Positions 8,851-18,384 of a stretch of 64,000 bases of DNA are shown piece after piece. Position 1 is the stretch's first letter; each line of letters starts with the position of its first letter. This DNA is from Phycisphaerales bacterium. Lineage in GTDB: Bacteria > Planctomycetota > Phycisphaerae > Phycisphaerales > UBA1924. The DNA lies in contig JALWOY010000066.1 of assembly GCA_027083355.1 (NCBI GenBank), positions 1 through 64,000 of the forward strand, written 5' to 3'. The notes beneath the pieces are model-generated. The model did no database searches. It worked only from the letters and a program-made list of their open reading frames with translations, and was not told the DNA's origin. Both the position numbers and the translations under genes were made by a program.

Positions 8851-10383
8851 ATGTTTTCGATCCATCACGCCCGCGTTTTCGGACTTTCCTGCTTTGTCGC
8901 CGCGAGCGTCGCCGCTGCCGCCGACGGTCTGCGCGTCGCGGCGTGGAACATCTCGAACTACAACGGCGGCAACGCCTCGAGCATCGCGACGGCGGTCTAC
9001 GGAGAGTTCAACGGTCGGCGTTTCGAGCCGGACGTGATTCTGCTGCAGGAGATCAGGAGCCAGAGCGCGTTGAATGCACTGGTTTCGGCGTTGAACGGCG
9101 CGTCGGGTTCGCCGGGCGACTGGGTCGGGGCGCCGTTCTTCAGCGGCGGCGGCGGCGGTCTGAATACGGCGCTGGTGTACCGCGATTCGAAGCTGGACGA
9201 GATGAACTCGGTACTGGTGTGGCCCGGCAGCTCGTCGACGAACCCGCGGAACATCGTCCGGTACGACATGCGTCTCGACGGGTACACCTCTGATGAAGCG
9301 GTGATCTCGTGCTACCCGGTGCATATGAAGGCCGGTTCGAGTTCGAGCTCGCAGAACCGGCGCCTGATCGAGGGACAGCGCATCCGCGACGACGCCGAGA
9401 GCCTGCCGTCGGGCCGGCATTTCATCATGGGCGGCGACACGAACACGCAGAGCTCGAGCCAGGCTGGGTATCAGGAACTCGTCGGATCACAGGCGAACAA
9501 CGCGGGCCGGTTCTTCGACCCGATCAACGCGCCCGGGACATGGAACAACAACTCGACGTTCCGGTACATCCACACCCAGGACCCGGTCGGCGGCGGCGGG
9601 ATGGACGACCGCCACGACCAGCTGCTGGTCTCGGGCAACTTCGGCGACGGGGTCGGGCTCGAATATATCGGCGCGTTCGCCCAGCCCTGGGATCTTTCGA
9701 CGTGGGACGACCCGGCTCATTCGTATCGCTGCTGGGGCAACGACGGATCGTCGTTCAACCAGGCGCTGCGGACGTCGGGGAACGCGGCGGTGGGGCCGGC
9801 CATCGCGCAGGCGTTGATCGTGCTGGGCGACAACAGCGGGCACCTCCCGGTGTATCTCGACGTGATGGTGCCGGCAAAGGCCGGGGCGGACGCCGCGCTC
9901 GACTTCGGAACGGTGAACGTCGGCGACACGGCCCAGCTGCCGCTGGACGTATTCAACGCGGGTGACGTCGGGCTGTGGGGGGCCGGGGGGATCGAGGATC
10001 TGCGGTACACACTGATCGCACCGGCGGGGTTCACGGCCCCGAGCGGCCAGTTCGTCGACGCGGCGGGCGGCAGCGTGAACACGCACACGGTGACGATGCT
10101 GACCACAACCGAGGGGATCTTCAGCGGGACGCTGCTCGTCTCGTCGAACGACCCGGATTCACCGATGATCGCGGTGCTGCTGACGGGCGAGGTTGTCTCG
10201 GGAGCGGCGTGCGCGGCGGATCTGGCCGAGCCGTTCGGGGTGCTGGATCTCGCGGATATCAACGCGTTCACGCAGGGGTTCTTCAACAACGATCCGATCG
10301 CGGATATCGCCGAGCCATTCGGCGTGTTCGATCTTTCGGACATCAACCTGTTCGTGGATCTGTTCGTCGCCGGGTGTCCGTGA
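8851..10383 (+). CDS. Secreted endonuclease/exonuclease/phosphatase-family protein with dockerin-like repeats
   Basis: The protein has 510 residues. The start chosen is the ATG preceded by CAGGAG nine bases upstream, because it gives a clean signal peptide (MFSIHHARVFGLSCFVAASV) that upstream starts would bury. The EEP domain (about 25-330) shows LRVAAWNISNYNGGN, DVILLQEIRSQ with the metal-binding Glu, GGDTNTQSSS with the Asp/Asn pair, and DDRHDQLLVSG with the terminal Asp-His. Next comes an ASPM/HYDIN-like beta domain (LDFGTVNVGDTAQLPL, about 350-450). The last 55 residues are two dockerin-like repeats, each PFGV[LF]DL-x-DIN, ending in VAGCP. It is probably a secreted or surface phosphodiesterase or nuclease; the substrate is unknown. 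A terminator follows. Confidence 0.88.
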   Translation: MFSIHHARVFGLSCFVAASVAAAADGLRVAAWNISNYNGGNASSIATAVYGEFNGRRFEPDVILLQEIRSQSALNALVSALNGASGSPGDWVGAPFFSGGGGGLNTALVYRDSKLDEMNSVLVWPGSSSTNPRNIVRYDMRLDGYTSDEAVISCYPVHMKAGSSSSSQNRRLIEGQRIRDDAESLPSGRHFIMGGDTNTQSSSQAGYQELVGSQANNAGRFFDPINAPGTWNNNSTFRYIHTQDPVGGGGMDDRHDQLLVSGNFGDGVGLEYIGAFAQPWDLSTWDDPAHSYRCWGNDGSSFNQALRTSGNAAVGPAIAQALIVLGDNSGHLPVYLDVMVPAKAGADAALDFGTVNVGDTAQLPLDVFNAGDVGLWGAGGIEDLRYTLIAPAGFTAPSGQFVDAAGGSVNTHTVTMLTTTEGIFSGTLLVSSNDPDSPMIAVLLTGEVVSGAACAADLAEPFGVLDLADINAFTQGFFNNDPIADIAEPFGVFDLSDINLFVDLFVAGCP

Positions 10384-10420
10384 ACCGGGCCCCGGGATAA
10401 ACCGGAGCGTATCAACCGGA

Positions 10421-10447
10421 ACACCGGGCGCGGGCCCGGTGTTTTTC
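10421..10447 (+). terminator. Rho-independent terminator
   Basis: A nine-pair stem ACACCGGGC / GCCCGGTGT with a four-base loop is followed by TTTTTC. It lies 38 bases after the stop of the EEP-domain gene. Confidence 0.85.
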
Positions 10448-10492
10448 TGGATCGACGGAATGGTGCAACGTGCATCATCATGTCCCGGCGAG

Positions 10493-10588
10493 TGCCACGG
10501 CTCTATTGAGCCGTGCCTTCGGCACACTCACGACACACAGCGATTTCACACAACCAGGCTGGCCGTGCCAGACAGAACAGGATTTCAA
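10493..10588. repeat. Family D repeat (copy D1) in the 10384-10785 gap
   Basis: This 402-base gap holds the terminator and then a repeat with an internal hairpin (CACGGCTC, five bases, GAGCCGTG) and the string GGCCGTGCCAGACAGAACAG. A related string in opposite orientation occurs at 62905-62960. I see no gene or RNA in the rest of the gap. Confidence 0.55.
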
Positions 10589-10785
10589 AATCCGCATCTC
10601 GTTCCGCGCCCGGGGTTCCGGGTGAGAAAGAGGCGGGAGATCGGGACGCCGGAGGCGATTCGATCCGACGCTTCGGAGGCTCAGCGTCGGCGTCTGTCCG
10701 ATTGAAGAGCAGGGCAGGTTGTGCCGCGGCCCCGAGACGGATTGTTTGCGGGGATGCACACGGCACGACGATGCGCGGCGGTTGA

Positions 10786-11988
10786 TCAGAGCGGGTCGGT
10801 GTCTGTGGGTTTGCCGCAGATATTGATTGCCGAGGCGATGTCCTTGAGCCCGCTCCCGGTGACGACGGCGACGGCGTCGGCGTCCGGTTCGATGATCCCC
10901 GCCGAGACGGCGCGACGGATGCCGGCGATGGAGGCCGCGGCGGCGGGTTCCGCGAACACACCGGCGAGCGAGCCGGCGGCGCGCATGGCCTCGGCGATCT
11001 CGTCGTCCGAGACCCGGACGAAGACACCATTCGTTTCGCGGACGCGCTGGACCGCCTTGCGCCAGTTCCGGGGCACGGCGACATTGATGCTGTCGGCGAA
11101 TGTGTCGGCGTCGGGGGCGACCTCGGGTGTGCCCGTTTCGAAGGCGCGGGCGACGGGGTCGACACGCTCGGCCTGAACCCCGAGCAGGCGGGGGACACGG
11201 TCGATGAACCCGAGGGCGTGCATCTCGATCAGGCCCTTGGCGATCCCGGCGGCGGTGCACCCGTCGCCGACAGAGACCGCGACCCAGCCCGGGAGATCGC
11301 GCGCCGTCTGCTCGGCGATCTCGAGCCCGGCAGTTTTTTTGCCCTCGACGAGGTAGGGGTTGATGGCGCAGTTGCGGTTATACCACCCGTGCTGTCGGCA
11401 CAAGGCCGAGCAGAGCTCGTAGGCCTGTTCGTATGTGCCCCGGACCCTGCGGACGTCGGCGCCGAAGACGAGGAGCTGGGCGATCTTGGGCTCGGGCGCC
11501 CGCGCGGGGACGAAGATCGTGGCGGGGATGCCCGCGATGGCGGCGAAGCCGGCGAGGCTCGACGCGGCGTTTCCCGTCGACGCACAGGCGACGCGCCGGG
11601 CGTTGTGCGAGAGGGCGTGCAGGACGCCGACGCTGGAGGCGCGGTCCTTGAAGCACGCGGTGGGATTGCGGGTGTCGTCCTTGATGCGGAGCCGCGACAG
11701 ACCGGCCCAACGGGCGAGGCGGGGCGTGTCGAGGATCGGCGTGAACCCGACGGGCCAGGCGTCCGCGGCAGGGCCGGGCTCGACGGGGAGCAATTCGCGA
11801 TATCGCCAGTGGTTCAGCGGGCGGGCGGCGAGCGCGGCGGGCGTCATGGACCGGGCGGCGGCGTCCATGTCGTAGTTGATTTCGAGGACGGCGGAGGGGT
11901 CGTTGCAGTGTGGGCAGACGCCGGCGGATTCCGGGGCGGGTGCCTCGGCGCCGCACTTGACGCAGATGAGGGAGGTCACGAGGGTCAT
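10786..11988 (-). CDS. thrC: Threonine synthase-like PLP-dependent lyase
   Basis: PLP fold-type II enzyme of 400 residues. A four-cysteine zinc-ribbon-like N terminus (Cys9, Cys12, Cys25, Cys28) precedes the catalytic domain, as in the longer bacterial and archaeal threonine synthases. The PLP lysine is Lys114 in CFKDRASS. The phosphate-binding region is ASTGNAASSLAG, and a glycine-rich motif SVGDGCTAAG follows near residue 240. Threonine synthase converts O-phosphohomoserine to threonine. The start codon overlaps the adenine deaminase stop in ATGA, so this is the last gene of the nucleobase-catabolism operon. That context raises the possibility of another beta-replacement or elimination substrate; sequence motifs alone favour threonine synthase. 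Confidence 0.8.
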   Translation of the reverse strand: MTLVTSLICVKCGAEAPAPESAGVCPHCNDPSAVLEINYDMDAAARSMTPAALAARPLNHWRYRELLPVEPGPAADAWPVGFTPILDTPRLARWAGLSRLRIKDDTRNPTACFKDRASSVGVLHALSHNARRVACASTGNAASSLAGFAAIAGIPATIFVPARAPEPKIAQLLVFGADVRRVRGTYEQAYELCSALCRQHGWYNRNCAINPYLVEGKKTAGLEIAEQTARDLPGWVAVSVGDGCTAAGIAKGLIEMHALGFIDRVPRLLGVQAERVDPVARAFETGTPEVAPDADTFADSINVAVPRNWRKAVQRVRETNGVFVRVSDDEIAEAMRAAGSLAGVFAEPAAAASIAGIRRAVSAGIIEPDADAVAVVTGSGLKDIASAINICGKPTDTDPL

Positions 11989-13745
11989 GCGTCGGCACCG
12001 ATCTGGAGGGGGACGACGGACTGCGATTCGACATGGACGAGGCCGAGGTCGGTGAGTTTGAGCGAGGGGATGACGGGGAGCGGGAGGAAGCTGAGGGGCA
12101 TGAACGGATCGGCGAGGGGGCAGCCGATGTCGTGGGCGGCTTGCAGAAGGTCGTGCTGCTGTTTGATGACGGTGGGGGCGTCCCGGTCGGAGAGGAGCCC
12201 GGCGATGGGCAGGGGGAGCAGCGCGAGGATCTCGCCGTCACGCGCGACGCACTGGCCCCCGCCGGCTTGTTCGAGCGCTCGAGCCGCGGCGAGCATGTCG
12301 TCGTCGTCGGCCCCCACGACGGCGAGGTTGTGGGCGTCGTGACCCACGGTGCTGGCAAGGGCCCCGCGGGCGAACGCGAAGCCCGTGACGAACCCGAGAC
12401 CGATGTTGTGGTTGATGCCGTGGCGGGCGATGACGGCGAGCTTGAGGATGTCGCGATCGGGGTCGGGGATGATGGTGTTGTTCTCGATCTTCGGGTCTTC
12501 GAGGCGTTCGCCGGTGACGAGTTGCGTGGGGTCGGCGACGATGACGCGGACTTTGCCGCCGCGGGGGGCGGCCTCGATACGGAAGGAATCGGCGGAGAGG
12601 TTTTCGGGGAGGTGGACGGTCGGGCGTCGGGCCTCGGGGTCGCCGCCCGGGCCGGCGGGCTCCGGGGGCTCGAGGATCTCGCCGTTCTCGGCGACGAGTG
12701 AGCCGCGGAAATAGACACGGCGCGGGCGGATGTCGGCGAGGTCGTCGAAGACGATCATGTCCGCGAAGCGTCCGGGCGCGACCGCGCCGATGTCGGGCCT
12801 GCGGTAGTGGTCCGCGGTGTGGATCGTTGCCATGGCCAGGGCGGTGACGGGGTCGAGCCCGAGTCGGACGGCTTTGCGGACGGCGTGGTCGATGTGTCCC
12901 TCGTTGTGCAGGTCGCCGGGGTGGCGGTCGTCGGTGCAGAAGCAGAAACGGTGCGCGTTCCGCTCGTTGACGGCGGGGAGAAGCGCCTCGATATTCTGCG
13001 CGGCGCTGCCCTCGCGGAGATAGACGCGCATGCCGAGGCGTGTCTTTTCGAGCGCTTCTTCGGGGGTGGTGCACTCGTGGTCGCTCGAGATCCCGGCGGC
13101 GGCGTAGGCGTTGAGGGGCCTCCCGGTAAGCCCGGGGCAGTGACCGTCGACGATGGCGCGTTCGAGCCCGAGGCGGACCTTGTCGAGAACGGCGGGATCG
13201 GCGAGGTAAACGCCGGGGAAGTTCATCATCTCGGCGAGCGCGACAACGCGGGGGTCGCCGAAGAACGGTTCGAGATCGTCGGCTTCGAGTCGGGCGCCGG
13301 CGGTCTCGAGCGCGGACGAGGGAACGCACGAGGAGACGGCGAACATGATGTCCATGGGGAGCCCGGCGGACTCGTCCATGAGGAAGCGGATGCCCAGGAC
13401 GCCGAGGACGTTGGCGATCTCGTGGGGGTCGAAAACGACGCCGGTGGTGCCGTGGGGGGCGGCGACGCGGACGAACTCGCGCGGCAGGAGCATGGTGGAT
13501 TCGACGTGCATGTGGGCGTCGATGAGGCCCGGGGCGATGTAGGCGCCGGCGAGGTCGAGCGTTTCTCTCGCGTCGAGGGGTTCGCCGACGCACGCGATGC
13601 GGCCCGCGTAGACGGAAACGGCGGCGTGAACGATCTCGCGCGTGAAGACGTTGACGACGCGGGCGTTGGTGATGGTGAGGTCGGCGGGTTTGTCACCCCG
13701 GGCGACGGCGAGGAGATCCGGGTCGGTCCGTTCTGCGATATTCAC
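11985..13745 (-). CDS. ade: Adenine deaminase
   Basis: Amidohydrolase-superfamily enzyme of 586 residues that converts adenine to hypoxanthine and ammonia. The GTG start at 13745 is preceded by GGAGG; the open frame runs further upstream, but only as antisense-like Arg/Pro-rich sequence. The first metal-binding motif is GLIDAHMHVESTM, followed by APHGTTGVVFDPHEIANV. HEGHIDHAVRKAVRLG and the C-terminal FVTGFAFARGALASTVGHDAHN match the Ade family, including the duplicated C-terminal domain. It overlaps the FAD subunit gene (GTGA) upstream and thrC (ATGA) downstream. It would feed hypoxanthine to the adjacent molybdenum hydroxylase, which could oxidise it towards urate. Confidence 0.93.
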   Translation of the reverse strand: MNIAERTDPDLLAVARGDKPADLTITNARVVNVFTREIVHAAVSVYAGRIACVGEPLDARETLDLAGAYIAPGLIDAHMHVESTMLLPREFVRVAAPHGTTGVVFDPHEIANVLGVLGIRFLMDESAGLPMDIMFAVSSCVPSSALETAGARLEADDLEPFFGDPRVVALAEMMNFPGVYLADPAVLDKVRLGLERAIVDGHCPGLTGRPLNAYAAAGISSDHECTTPEEALEKTRLGMRVYLREGSAAQNIEALLPAVNERNAHRFCFCTDDRHPGDLHNEGHIDHAVRKAVRLGLDPVTALAMATIHTADHYRRPDIGAVAPGRFADMIVFDDLADIRPRRVYFRGSLVAENGEILEPPEPAGPGGDPEARRPTVHLPENLSADSFRIEAAPRGGKVRVIVADPTQLVTGERLEDPKIENNTIIPDPDRDILKLAVIARHGINHNIGLGFVTGFAFARGALASTVGHDAHNLAVVGADDDDMLAAARALEQAGGGQCVARDGEILALLPLPIAGLLSDRDAPTVIKQQHDLLQAAHDIGCPLADPFMPLSFLPLPVIPSLKLTDLGLVHVESQSVVPLQIGADA

Positions 13746-14599
13746 GGGGCGTTCCTCCCGCTGGTCGTTCCGATGAACGGGCACACCGGGGCGAGCTCGT
13801 GAAAGAGCACACGGGCGAGGACGTTCATGCGGTAGGCGGCGGTGGATCGGATGTCGTCGATCGGGGCGAGGTCTTGTTCGAGGAGGGGGATGAGCGCATC
13901 GGGGGAAGCGATGGAGATGCCCCGGTCGAGGGCGTCTTCGAGGGCGCGGCATCGGCGGACGGTGGGGGCCATGCTGTTGGCGACGACACGCCACCCGGCG
14001 TCGGAGTGCGTGACCGCGGCGCCGACCTTGGTGATCGCCTGCGCGTTGCGCGTGCCGACCTTGATGAAGGATGAAAAGTCGCAGCGCCGGCGCGGGACGT
14101 GTATGGCGGTGATGATCCACCCCGGCTGCATGTTCAACTGTTTGTAGCCCAGATAAAAAGCGTCGAGCGGGACGCGGGCGGTGTCGTTCTCGCCGGCGGT
14201 CTCGACTTCGGCGTCGAGCGCCATGAGCGCGGGGACGCCGTCGGCGGCGGGTGAGGCGTTGGCGATGTTGCCGGCCCATGTCCCCCGCGTCTGGATCTGG
14301 ACGGCGCCGACGGTTCGGGCGGCTCGGGGGAGAATGGGGAGCTCGTCGTTCGCACGCGGATCGGTGATGATGTCCCAATATGTGGTGAGTGCGCCGAGGA
14401 CCAGTTCGTCTTCGGTCCAGCGGTGGCCCCGCAGGGCATCGATGCGGGAAAGATCAACGAAGGGGCCGGCGTGCGAGGTGCGTTGATCGGGCCAGTGGAC
14501 GAGGAGGTCGGTGGCGCCGGCGATCGGCCTCGCGTCCGGCGACCCGTCCTTGAGCATGCGGAGCGCTTCGGGGATCGAGTTGGGCGTCAGGATCTTCAC
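13742..14599 (-). CDS. Xanthine dehydrogenase-type FAD-binding subunit
   Basis: Medium subunit of a molybdenum hydroxylase, 285 residues from the GTG at 14599. It carries the FAD-binding pattern ARPIAGATDLLVHW (PIAGGTDL in relatives) near residue 25, and the second FAD motif TVGAVQIQTRGTWAGNIANA near 95-115, which matches the consensus IRNxGTxGGN with substitutions. It passes electrons from the 2Fe-2S subunit to NAD or another acceptor. It overlaps the small subunit by four bases and the adenine deaminase start by four bases, so the subunits are probably made in a coupled way. Confidence 0.9.
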   Translation of the reverse strand: MKILTPNSIPEALRMLKDGSPDARPIAGATDLLVHWPDQRTSHAGPFVDLSRIDALRGHRWTEDELVLGALTTYWDIITDPRANDELPILPRAARTVGAVQIQTRGTWAGNIANASPAADGVPALMALDAEVETAGENDTARVPLDAFYLGYKQLNMQPGWIITAIHVPRRRCDFSSFIKVGTRNAQAITKVGAAVTHSDAGWRVVANSMAPTVRRCRALEDALDRGISIASPDALIPLLEQDLAPIDDIRSTAAYRMNVLARVLFHELAPVCPFIGTTSGRNAP

Positions 14600-15096
14600 G
14601 CCCGTTCTCCGTTGTCGTGGGTGTCCGGGTTTTCTGCGTCGATGGCGGCGGCGAGGCCCTCGACGATGCCGTCGTAGCCGGTGCACCGGCAGAGGTTGCC
14701 GGCCATGAGCTCACGGATCGAGTGGGTGCGGAGGAGGTGCGGATTTTCGCGGACCCAGTGCGAGGAGATCACGACGCCGGGGGTGCAGGCGCCGCACTGG
14801 GTGGCGCCCGATTCGAGCATGTGCCCGAGGCGATCGGGGGCGATGGATTCGATGGTTTCGACGCTCCGGCCCGCCGCCTGCACAGCCGGGACGAGGCATG
14901 CGTTGACGGGGAGCCCGTCGAGGAGGACGGTGCAGGCGCCGCATTCGCCCTCGCCGCAGCCTTCTTTGGTCCCGGTCAGGCCGAGGCGGAGCCGAAGGGT
15001 GTCGAGCAGCCGCTCGTCGGTGTCGACGGAGACGCGGGTGGATTCCCCGTTGACGACGAGATGGATCTCGGTGCTGTGTGTCTCAGGCGCGCGCAT
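14596..15096 (-). CDS. Xanthine dehydrogenase-type 2Fe-2S subunit
   Basis: Small electron-transfer subunit of 166 residues. The plant-type 2Fe-2S cluster is bound by Cys47, Cys52, Cys55 and Cys67 (EGCGEGECGACTV followed by NAC). The second, helical-domain cluster uses CGAC in ATQCGACTPG and CRC in GNLCRCTGY. The length matches XdhC/CoxS-type subunits. Its ATG lies 14 bases inside the end of the large-subunit gene. Confidence 0.95.
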   Translation of the reverse strand: MRAPETHSTEIHLVVNGESTRVSVDTDERLLDTLRLRLGLTGTKEGCGEGECGACTVLLDGLPVNACLVPAVQAAGRSVETIESIAPDRLGHMLESGATQCGACTPGVVISSHWVRENPHLLRTHSIRELMAGNLCRCTGYDGIVEGLAAAIDAENPDTHDNGERA

Positions 15097-17287
15097 GGGT
15101 CATCAGCTCCATCAGCCGTTCGGGTGTCAGGGGGATGGTGTCGGGCTCGACGCCGAGCGCGTCGGCGACGGCGTTCGCGATAGCGGGCGCGGGCCCGTCC
15201 ATGGGGAGTTCGCCGATGCCCTTGGCGCCCCGGGCGCCGTGGGGGTACGGGTTTTCAAGGAAGTGGACGCCGATCGGGGGGACGTCGGCGGCAGTAGGGA
15301 TGATGTAGTTGGTGAGCTGGGCATTGGCCATCGCGCCGTCGCGCCAGACGCATTCTTCGAGCAGCGCCCACCCGATGGCCTGAACGACGCCGCCGGCGAT
15401 CTGACCCCTCGCGAGTGTTTCGTTGAGGACCTTGCCGATTTCCTGGACGGTCTGGAACCCGAGAACGCGGGTCTGGAAGGTCCGAAGGTCGACCTCGACG
15501 CGGGCGGCGTACGCGGCCCACGCGAAAGTGCCGTAGGCGTCGCCCCGGTAAGTCTCGTCGTCCCAATGGATGCCCGGCGGTTGCCGGTATTGTGCCCGGC
15601 CCACAGGCTCTCGGTCCGGGTGGGTCCGGTACCAGTTGTCGATGGCGTCGGTGACGGCGCCGCCCCTGGCGACGGGGTCGAGGCCGAGGGTTCTTCGCAG
15701 ATCGTCGCACGCGTCCTCGACGAGCTTCCCGACCACCATCGCGGTGCGGGAGGCGACGGTGGGACCGCTGTTGGGGACGCGCGCGGTGTCCGCGTCGGCG
15801 ATGGTCACGCGGGAACGATCCAGACCGAGACGGTCGGCGGCGATGTCGGTAAAGATCGTGAGCATCCCCTGGCCGATCTCGGTCGTGGCCGTACGCACCT
15901 CGACGCGCCCATCGGGCAGCGCCGCGACGTGCAGGCGCGAGGCGAGGTGGACCTCGCCGCTCCCGGTGAACCCGCCGCCGTGGTAGATGCAGGCGATACC
16001 CGTGCCCCTGCGGAGGTAGGGATGCGAAGCGTTGAACGCCCTGTCCTCCTGTTGATTCTTCTCGGCGTCGGCGAGGCGGATAGCGGTGTCGAGCACGGCG
16101 ACGCGGTCGGTGCCGTCGTTGATGGTCTGTGATGTAGAGGTGGTCTGCCCGTCGCGGATGAGGTTCCGCCGTCGGAGCTCCGCGGGGTCGATCCCCAGCG
16201 TGCGTGCGATGCGGTCCATGTGGCGTTCGCCGGCGAACTGCGACTGCGGCGCGCCGAAGCCGCGGAAGGCACCGAAGGGAACGGCGTTGGTGAACACGGC
16301 CCGTCCGACGATGCTGACGTTGTCACAGGCATACGGACCGCCGGCGTGGATGATGCCCCGGCTGAGAACGACAGGAGACAGCGTGACGTAGGCGCCCCCG
16401 TCGATGGTCATCTCGATCTGCTGGGCGAGGAGCCGGCCGTCGGAGTCGACACCGGTACGGTGCCGGACGAGCGCGGGGTGTCGCTTGGTGGTGCAGGCCA
16501 TGTCCTCCGCGCGGTCGTAGATGATCTTGACGGGCCTGCCCGCCTTGAGCGCCAGCAGGGCGGCGTGCAGGGCGATGACCGAGGGGAAGTCTTCCTTGCC
16601 GCCGAACCCGCCGCCCGTGGGGGCCTGCACGACGCGGACGTGCTTCTCATCGCGGGCGAGAGCGTGCGTGAGGGCGTTGAGGACGTAGTAGGGGCACTGC
16701 ATGGACCCCTTCACGACGATGGTGCCGTCCTCCTCCCACGCGGCCATGCCCTGGGTTTCCAGATAGACGTGCTCCTGCGCTCCCGTTTCGTAGACGCCCT
16801 CGATGATGTGGGGGGCGTCGCGGAGGGCGCGTTCGGCGTCGCCCTTCGTGATGGTGAGGTGGCTCAGGACGTTGTCCGGCCCATGCTGGATCTGCTCCGG
16901 GGCCGGCGGGACGCGGAAGTCGAGCGCCGCGGGCTCGGGGTCGACGATGATCTCGATCTCCCGGATCGCCCGTCGGCACATCGCACGCGAGGGATGCGCG
17001 ATCAGCACGACAGGCTCGTGGACATGCCGGACGTACTCGGAGGCGAGGACCGGCTGATCCAGCTCGATGAGCCGGACCTGGTTGGGGCCGGGGATGTCGC
17101 GGTGATCGACGACGACGAACTCGGACCAGTCGACGCCCGGGCCGAAACGGATCTCGCGGATCGTGCCTCTGGGCACGGGGCTGCGTTTCGTCATGCCCCA
17201 CCAGCACCCGGGGATGTCGAGGTCGTCGATATACCGCTCGCGACCGGCGAGTTTGTCGATACCCTCGATGCGTGTTGACGCTGCCAT
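15083..17287 (-). CDS. Xanthine dehydrogenase-type molybdopterin subunit
   Basis: Large catalytic subunit of 734 residues. The start was placed at the ATG with a strong GGAGGG six bases upstream; a longer frame adds only 12 residues. It contains the aldehyde oxidase/xanthine dehydrogenase a/b hammerhead at the N terminus, the molybdopterin-binding signature GGGFGGKED, then GAFRGFGAPQ and TTEIGQGM. The catalytic glutamate candidate is in the C-terminal KGIGELPMDGPAPA. It is the first gene of a minus-strand operon (large, 2Fe-2S and FAD subunits, adenine deaminase, PLP enzyme). With adenine deaminase next door the likely substrate is hypoxanthine or xanthine, but related hydroxylases act on nicotinate, CO or aldehydes, so specificity is inferred from context. 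Confidence 0.9.
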   Translation of the reverse strand: MAASTRIEGIDKLAGRERYIDDLDIPGCWWGMTKRSPVPRGTIREIRFGPGVDWSEFVVVDHRDIPGPNQVRLIELDQPVLASEYVRHVHEPVVLIAHPSRAMCRRAIREIEIIVDPEPAALDFRVPPAPEQIQHGPDNVLSHLTITKGDAERALRDAPHIIEGVYETGAQEHVYLETQGMAAWEEDGTIVVKGSMQCPYYVLNALTHALARDEKHVRVVQAPTGGGFGGKEDFPSVIALHAALLALKAGRPVKIIYDRAEDMACTTKRHPALVRHRTGVDSDGRLLAQQIEMTIDGGAYVTLSPVVLSRGIIHAGGPYACDNVSIVGRAVFTNAVPFGAFRGFGAPQSQFAGERHMDRIARTLGIDPAELRRRNLIRDGQTTSTSQTINDGTDRVAVLDTAIRLADAEKNQQEDRAFNASHPYLRRGTGIACIYHGGGFTGSGEVHLASRLHVAALPDGRVEVRTATTEIGQGMLTIFTDIAADRLGLDRSRVTIADADTARVPNSGPTVASRTAMVVGKLVEDACDDLRRTLGLDPVARGGAVTDAIDNWYRTHPDREPVGRAQYRQPPGIHWDDETYRGDAYGTFAWAAYAARVEVDLRTFQTRVLGFQTVQEIGKVLNETLARGQIAGGVVQAIGWALLEECVWRDGAMANAQLTNYIIPTAADVPPIGVHFLENPYPHGARGAKGIGELPMDGPAPAIANAVADALGVEPDTIPLTPERLMELMTHARA

Positions 17288-17383
17288 CGGCCCTCCGTAA
17301 ATCGGCGTCGGACCCGACAGCATACCACAGCGAGGCGGGATTTCGTCGGCCGGCGGCGGGGGAGTGCCCGCTGACGTGGGGTG

Positions 17384-18265
17384 TCAGCCGATCCCGTCGG
17401 GATCGGCGATGTGGGTGTAGCTTTCAGGTCGGCGATCGCGGTAGAACTGCCAGACGTTGCGGACCTCCTCGATCATGTCCAGATCAAGATCGGCGACCAC
17501 GACCTCCTCCTTGTCCCGAGATGCCTGCTCGATGATCTGGCCCCGCGGGTCGCAGAAATAACTCTGCCCGTAGAACTCGCCGATGTCCCACGGCTTTTCG
17601 TGGCCGACGCGGTTGATCGCGCCGACGAAATACTGGTTCGCGACGGCGTGCGCGGGCTGTTCCAGTTTCCAGAGGTATTCGCTCAGCCCGGCGACGGTGG
17701 CGGACGGATTGAAGACGATCTCGGCGCCGCCCAGGCCCAGCTCGCGGGCGCCCTCGGGGAAGTGCCGGTCATAACAGATATAGACGCCGATGCGCCCGAA
17801 CCGGGTCTGGAACACCGGGTACCCCAGATCCCCCGGCGTGAAGTAGAACTTCTCCCAGAACCCCGGATGGCAGTGGGGGATGTGGTGCTTGCGGTATTTG
17901 CCGAGGTACTCGCCGGTCTCGTCGATGACCGCGGCGGTGTTGTAATACACGCCCGTCATGGCACGCTCGTAGATCGGCACGACGAGGACCATTTTGTGTT
18001 TCCTGGCGAGGTCCTGCATGAGCTTCGTCGTCGGGCCGTCGGGGATCGGCTCGGCGGTCTGGTACCACTTCGTGTCCTGCTCGGCGCAGAAATACGGACC
18101 GCTGAAGATCTCCTGGAGGCAGCAGACCCGGGCGCCGCGGTCCGCGGCCTCGGCGATCATCGGCAGATGCTTCTCGATCATCGCCTGCTTGAGATCCTTC
18201 AGATCGACACCCTCGGCGCTCGGGCTCGAGGCCTGGATAATCGCGGCTCGTGTGACGCGTGCCAT
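17384..18265 (-). CDS. Carbon-nitrogen hydrolase, beta-ureidopropionase / N-carbamoylputrescine amidase type
   Basis: Nitrilase-superfamily amidase of 293 residues. The catalytic triad is visible as Glu52 (CLQEIF), Lys126 (KYRKHHIP) and Cys164 (YICYDRHFPEG). The IPHCHPGFWEKFYFTPGD stretch is typical of enzymes that split N-carbamoyl groups from beta-alanine or putrescine. In this position, next to a methylmalonate/malonate-semialdehyde dehydrogenase and a purine-degrading operon, release of beta-alanine from N-carbamoyl-beta-alanine in reductive pyrimidine breakdown is attractive. No dihydropyrimidinase or dihydropyrimidine dehydrogenase lies in the window, so the choice of substrate stays open. 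Confidence 0.88.
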   Translation of the reverse strand: MARVTRAAIIQASSPSAEGVDLKDLKQAMIEKHLPMIAEAADRGARVCCLQEIFSGPYFCAEQDTKWYQTAEPIPDGPTTKLMQDLARKHKMVLVVPIYERAMTGVYYNTAAVIDETGEYLGKYRKHHIPHCHPGFWEKFYFTPGDLGYPVFQTRFGRIGVYICYDRHFPEGARELGLGGAEIVFNPSATVAGLSEYLWKLEQPAHAVANQYFVGAINRVGHEKPWDIGEFYGQSYFCDPRGQIIEQASRDKEEVVVADLDLDMIEEVRNVWQFYRDRRPESYTHIADPDGIG

Positions 18266-18278
18266 CGTTGACCTTTCA

Positions 18279-18354
18279 GAAAGAGCCCGGAGCGTAAGCG
18301 ACGGGCCGGAAGTTCAGGATGTTCGCCCCCTCGCTCTCGCTCGGGGCTCTTTTC
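18279..18354. repeat. Family A palindromic repeat (copy A3)
   Basis: The left end AAAGAGCCCGGAGCGTAAGC and the right end TCGCTCTCGCTCGGGGCTCTT are imperfect inverted complements around a short centre. It occupies most of the gap between the amidase and the semialdehyde dehydrogenase genes, where it could fold as a hairpin in RNA. Confidence 0.75.
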
Positions 18355-18384
18355 CGATGGGTACGAAGAACGACTCCCTGCTTC

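Noticed and set aside
12238-13593. 451-residue frame over the adenine deaminase gene
   Set aside because: It is Arg/Pro/His-rich throughout and lies in another frame of a gene with complete active-site motifs.
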